Source of the DNA: Streptomyces showdoensis
Lineage (GTDB): Bacteria > Actinomycetota > Actinomycetes > Streptomycetales > Streptomycetaceae
DNA length: 64,000 bases
NCBI RefSeq assembly: GCF_039535475.1
Contig: NZ_BAAAXG010000029.1
Coordinates: 104,677-168,676, forward strand
Direction of reading: 5' to 3'
Positions 61,126 through 64,000 of the stretch are shown here, in pieces; the first letter of the stretch is position 1; each line of letters begins with the position of its first letter. Made by a program: the position numbers and the translations under genes. The notes under the pieces are model-generated. The model was not told the origin of the DNA. It did not search any database and saw only the letters and a list, made by a program, of their open reading frames with translations.

Positions 61126-61698
61126 GTGACCGCGGTGAGCCTTGAGCACGCGACCGTCCCCGCCGACGCCGGCGAGGTGACGCTGCTGATAGCCCGGCGG
61201 GTGGAGCCCGGCTACGAAGCCGCCTTCGAGGAGTGGGCGAGGGGCATCCTCGACAGCGCGGCCGCGTTCCCCGGCCATCTCGGCTACGGGCTGTTCCGCT
61301 CGTCCGGCGGCGACGCCCCCTGGTTCCTCGTGCACCGCTTCCGCGACGCCGAGGCCTGCCGGGTGTGGCAGGAGTCGCCGGAGCGGGCGGCCTGGTTCGC
61401 GCACTGCGAGGGGCACCACCACACCGAGATCGCGCGCCGGAAGCTCACCGGCATGGAGACCTGGTTCGCCAAGCCGGGCTCCACCCGTCCGGCGCCGCCC
61501 CGGTGGAAGATGGCGATCAGCGCGACCGTGGCGATCTATCCGGTGTCCCTGCTCGGCGGCGTGTTCCTCGTGCCCCGCCTCACCGCACTGCCCCTCGCGG
61601 TGAGCGCCCTCGTCACCGCCTGCGTGTTCAACGTCCTCATGACGTACGTGACGATGCCGACGGTGAGCAGGCTGCTGCGCGGCTGGCTCGGGAGGTAG
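61126..61698 (+). CDS. ABM-domain protein with C-terminal membrane spans
   Basis: 190 residues. The first 110 form an antibiotic-biosynthesis-monooxygenase (ABM) domain: VTLLIARRVEPGYEAAFEEW, HLGYGLFRSSGGDAPWFLVH, WQESPERAAWFAHCEGHHHT. Two spans follow (ISATVAIYPVSLLGGVFLVP, PLAVSALVTACVFNVLMTYV). This fusion is common in actinobacteria and annotated only as ABM or hypothetical membrane protein. CAGGAG lies 5 nt before GTG 61126. Confidence 0.85.
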   Translation: MTAVSLEHATVPADAGEVTLLIARRVEPGYEAAFEEWARGILDSAAAFPGHLGYGLFRSSGGDAPWFLVHRFRDAEACRVWQESPERAAWFAHCEGHHHTEIARRKLTGMETWFAKPGSTRPAPPRWKMAISATVAIYPVSLLGGVFLVPRLTALPLAVSALVTACVFNVLMTYVTMPTVSRLLRGWLGR

Positions 61699-61709
61699 TC
61701 GGTCCGGGG

Positions 61710-62909
61710 TCACGGCTCGACCGGGGGCGTCGCGGACGCGGGCTCGGGGAACCCACCCGCCTCGGACGACTCCGCGGGCTGCGCGGGCTCCTCCCCGCTC
61801 GTCGCCGCCCGCAGCGTCGCCGTCGCCACCAGCCCCGCCACGACGCCCCAGGTCAGCGCGGCCGGCACGCCGTTGCCGAGGTTGCCGGAGGCGTACAGCA
61901 GCCCGTACCGCATGCCCTGGGCGTCCAGCGCGATCCTCAGCACCTGGCTCACCAGCAGTCCCAGCACCGTCGCGCTCACCGCGCCCGCCGCCATCGCCGG
62001 GACGGTGACCCGGGTGAGCAGGCCGGGCAGCAGGCGCAGGGCCCACCAGACGAGGACGAGGACCAGCACGTCGACGGCGCGGTAGAGGAGCCAGTCCCCC
62101 CAGGGGCGCGCCGGCGGGGTTCGTCACGGCGCCGAGGAGCAGCCACTGGCGCAGGAGGTCGCCCGGTTCGTCGAGGAGGCCGCCGGGGGACGGCAGCGTC
62201 TGGATGGCGGCGGCCACCGTCTCGTACGAGAGGACCAGCAGCGAGAATCCGACGGCGGCCGTCCCGGCGGTGGCGGCCAGGCGCGCGGGGCGGGCCGGGA
62301 CGGGGGTGCGCGGGAGGGGGCCGGCGCCCTGGGCGGTCGCGCGGGCGACGAGGGCGGTCACGGTCGCCGCGACGAGGGCGGTCACCACGAGCATCTGGCG
62401 GCCGGAGGAGATCAGGCCGGCGAGCTGCGGCAGGAAGCGGTAACTGCCGTGGCCCCCCCGCGGCGATCAGCCACGGGGTGGAGACGCCCACCGCGAGGGT
62501 CCCCGCCACCATCCCCCAGGCCCAGAGCGTGAGCAGGGCGGCGGGCATCCGTCCGTGCACCGGCGGCAGCCGGCGGACGAGGAACAGGGCTCCGGGCACG
62601 AAGAAGGCGAAGACCGCGCAGAAGCGGATCTGCAGGGCGGTGGTGTGGAGCGAGAGGTAGCGCCCGCCGTCGGTGACGGCCGCGTCGCCGGTCCCGTCGT
62701 ACGTCCCGGCGCCCGGCCGGAGCGCGGCCGGCGGGTCGTACGCCCAAGGGGGCGAGCCAGCGTTCGAGTTCGGTGACGGCCTGTCCGCCGAGGACGCTTC
62801 CGCTGCCCGGCAGGTGGAGCGCGTCGGCGCTCGCACCCGCCCACCAGAGAAGGGCCGTGAGCAGAAGTCCCCCGACCAGTGCCGGTATCGCCGCGCGCCG
62901 GTATGTCAT
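61710..62909 (-). pseudogene. integral membrane protein with three frameshifts
   Basis: Four pieces in order make one protein of about 400 residues with eight or so spans: MTYRRAAIPALVGGLLLTA to ELERWLAPLG; WAYDPPAALRPG to STPWLIAAGG; YRFLPQLAGLISSGRQMLVV to AVTNPAGAP; and DWLLYRAVDVLVLVLVW to ASATPPVEP. The shifts lie near 62745 (C/G runs), at 62453-62459 (seven C on the plus strand) and 62096-62101 (six C). With coding bias intact between them, base-calling errors are as likely as decay. Resembles unnamed Streptomyces membrane proteins. Confidence 0.75.
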
Positions 62910-63124
62910 GTGCCGTCCCCCGTGATGAGCGCGCGTCTCGCGATGCGCCTGGTCAGTGGAGGGTACGCCCACCTCTGCCCGGACCCGGCCGGCGAACTCG
63001 ACGCACGGCCCGTCGCGGAAGTTCCCGATGTCGTCCTGTCGGCGTCCGGGCGCGAGGATGGAGCCATGGCGATGAGAGCACGACGGACACGGTGCACGGC
63101 TCGGGCGCGGCGGGGGTGGCGCGG

Positions 63125-63468
63125 GTGAGTGCGCCGCTGTACCGACTGAAGGCCGAGTTCTTCAAGACGCTGGGGCATCCGGTGCGGATCCGCGTGCTGG
63201 AGCTGCTCAGCGAGCGCGAGCACGCGGTGGCGGAGATGCTGCCCGAGGTCGGTGTCGAGCCGGCGCACCTCTCCCAGCAGCTCGCGGTGCTGCGCCGGGC
63301 CAATCTGGTCGTCGCCCGGCGTGACGGGGCGACCGTGCACTACTCCCTGGTGGACCGGAGGTCGCGGACCTGCTCGCGGTCGCCCGCTCGATCCTCTCCG
63401 GCGTGCTGGCCGGTCAGGCCGAACTCCTCGCCGACCTGCGGGCGTCGACGGCCCGCCCGCGCGACTGA
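63125..63468 (+). pseudogene. ArsR family regulator, one frameshift
   Basis: The winged helix is intact: LYRLKAEFFKTLGHPVRIRV, LPEVGVEPAHLSQQLAVLRR, VVARRDGATVHYSLVD. Then one C seems missing at about 63355 (GGACCGG where GGACCCGG would keep frame). The shifted frame continues EVADLLAVARSILSGVLAGQ and ends RASTARPRD at 63468, a normal ArsR C-terminus. About 114 residues if repaired. It has no Cys pair typical of arsenic sensors, so it is probably another subtype. GTG 63125 or 63116 is the start. Confidence 0.78.
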
Positions 63469-63566
63469 CCCACCCGCGCGGACCGCGCGGCCGGCCGGGC
63501 GGGCGGGCAGTCGTGCCAGCCGCCCCGCCTTGCGGAAGGACGTGCGGCCGCACTATCTTGCATTGC

Positions 63567-63938
63567 ATGGTTCCTGGTAACGCAAAGAACGAGGCGGGAG
63601 GCAGGGTCCCCAGCCAGCTCCGCAAGGGGGTGCTGGAGCACTGCGTCCTCGCACTGCTCAGGGACGGGCCGAGGTACGGCGTCGAGCTGCTCACCGAACT
63701 CTCCGCGGTCAGCGTCATGACCACCAGTCAGGGCACGATCTACCCCCTGCTGTCGAGGCTGCGCCGCGAGGGGCTCGTCGACACCGAGCTGCGCGAATCC
63801 CCCAGCGGGCCGCCGCGCCGCTACTACACGCTCACGGGCCTCGGCCGTGCGGCCCTCACCGAGTTCACGCAGGCGTGGCCGTCGTTCCGGGACGCCGTCG
63901 ACCACTTTCTCAACGACCCGCAGGGGGAATCCGCATGA
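63567..63938 (+). CDS. PadR family transcriptional regulator
   Basis: 123 residues. Core RKGVLEHCVLALLRDGPRYG, TSQGTIYPLLSRLRREGLVD, SGPPRRYYTLTGLGRAALTE is the standard PadR winged helix, and the short C-terminal helix ends HFLNDPQGESA. A TTGCATTGCATGG block just before the ATG may be part of its operator. It overlaps the next gene by ATGA, so they are coupled. Confidence 0.92.
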   Translation: MVPGNAKNEAGGRVPSQLRKGVLEHCVLALLRDGPRYGVELLTELSAVSVMTTSQGTIYPLLSRLRREGLVDTELRESPSGPPRRYYTLTGLGRAALTEFTQAWPSFRDAVDHFLNDPQGESA

Positions 63939-64000
63939 ACGCCATCGACCACCCGCTGGTGACCGCCTATCTCGACAGCGTCGCCCGCGAGACCGCCGGA
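63935..64000 (+). CDS. HAAS/DUF1700-like membrane protein, 5' end only
   Basis: Only 22 codons are in the window: MNAIDHPLVTAYLDSVARET. Position after a PadR gene with ATGA overlap and the LVTAYLDSVARE start are typical of HAAS-domain (PadR-associated) membrane proteins, which pair with PadR regulators. The rest lies beyond the window. Confidence 0.6.
   Translation, partial: MNAIDHPLVTAYLDSVARETAG

Overview
The window reads as chromosomal DNA of a Streptomyces-like actinomycete. GC is very high, third codon positions are almost all G or C, GTG and TTG starts are common, and the families present (DUF6221, DUF6153, DUF7144, DUF4279, GbsR/MarR-like regulators, PqqD-M50 proteins, IS5-type insertion sequences) are typical of that group. 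No rRNA, tRNA or CRISPR array was seen. Family names rest on motifs read by eye, not on searches.

Layout. 1-5.0 kb: partial ZapE/AFG1 ATPase, a truncated PEP-utilising enzyme remnant, a large secreted choice-of-anchor A protein with three SpaA-like domains, and a divergent MarR/SDR pair. 5.0-15.7 kb: AraC regulator, DUF6221, HutD, cytochrome P450 with a divergent GbsR/MarR-like regulator, frameshifted pentapeptide-repeat protein, Nudix hydrolase, DHA2 exporter with a divergent LysR. 15.8-22.8 kb: the most unusual locus, four plus-strand genes behind one good promoter. They encode a 529-residue Gly-rich repeat protein with an NHLP-like leader, a zinc ribbon-FHA-PqqD-M50 membrane protease, a transmembrane Ser/Thr kinase and a membrane pseudokinase. 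I read it as a phospho-signalling plus leader-recognition plus intramembrane-protease system acting on the Gly-rich protein; this is inference. 22.9-30.3 kb: GNAT, enoyl-CoA hydratase, lipoprotein peptidase, FtsX-type ABC pair, Eis-like pseudogene and an esterase.

30.3-37.0 kb is an accessory, IS-rich stretch. It holds three degenerate IS5-type transposases and one complete 1632-bp IS5-type element (33148-34779) with 17-bp inverted ends and a TAA target duplication. That element sits inside an older IS5 transposase gene and carries a passenger lipoprotein gene. Small orphan genes (DUF7677, two unknowns) are scattered among them.

37.4-50.3 kb: DUF4279 and companion, methyltransferase, two TetR regulators (one with a palindromic operator repeated before an SDR), ThpR, a NarL-type two-component system, MBL hydrolase and divergent CGNR regulator, Tat-exported sulfatase, and an apparently leaderless, self-repressed HTH/Clp-N operon. 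50.6-55.5 kb: a sulfur-detoxification regulon in which a CstR-type repressor, TauE exporter, membrane rhodanese, CstB-like MBL-rhodanese protein and MFS transporter share five copies of a 16-bp ATACCC-GGGTAT operator. 55.6-64 kb: multicopper oxidase, DUF6153, NlpC/P60 hydrolase, M56/BlaI pair, small secreted protein, ABM-domain membrane protein, a thrice-frameshifted membrane protein, frameshifted ArsR, PadR and the start of its partner.

Several reading frames break at G or C runs (28653, 62096, 62453, 62745, 63355). Either this strain has many fresh pseudogenes or the assembly carries homopolymer errors, and the affected genes are marked accordingly.
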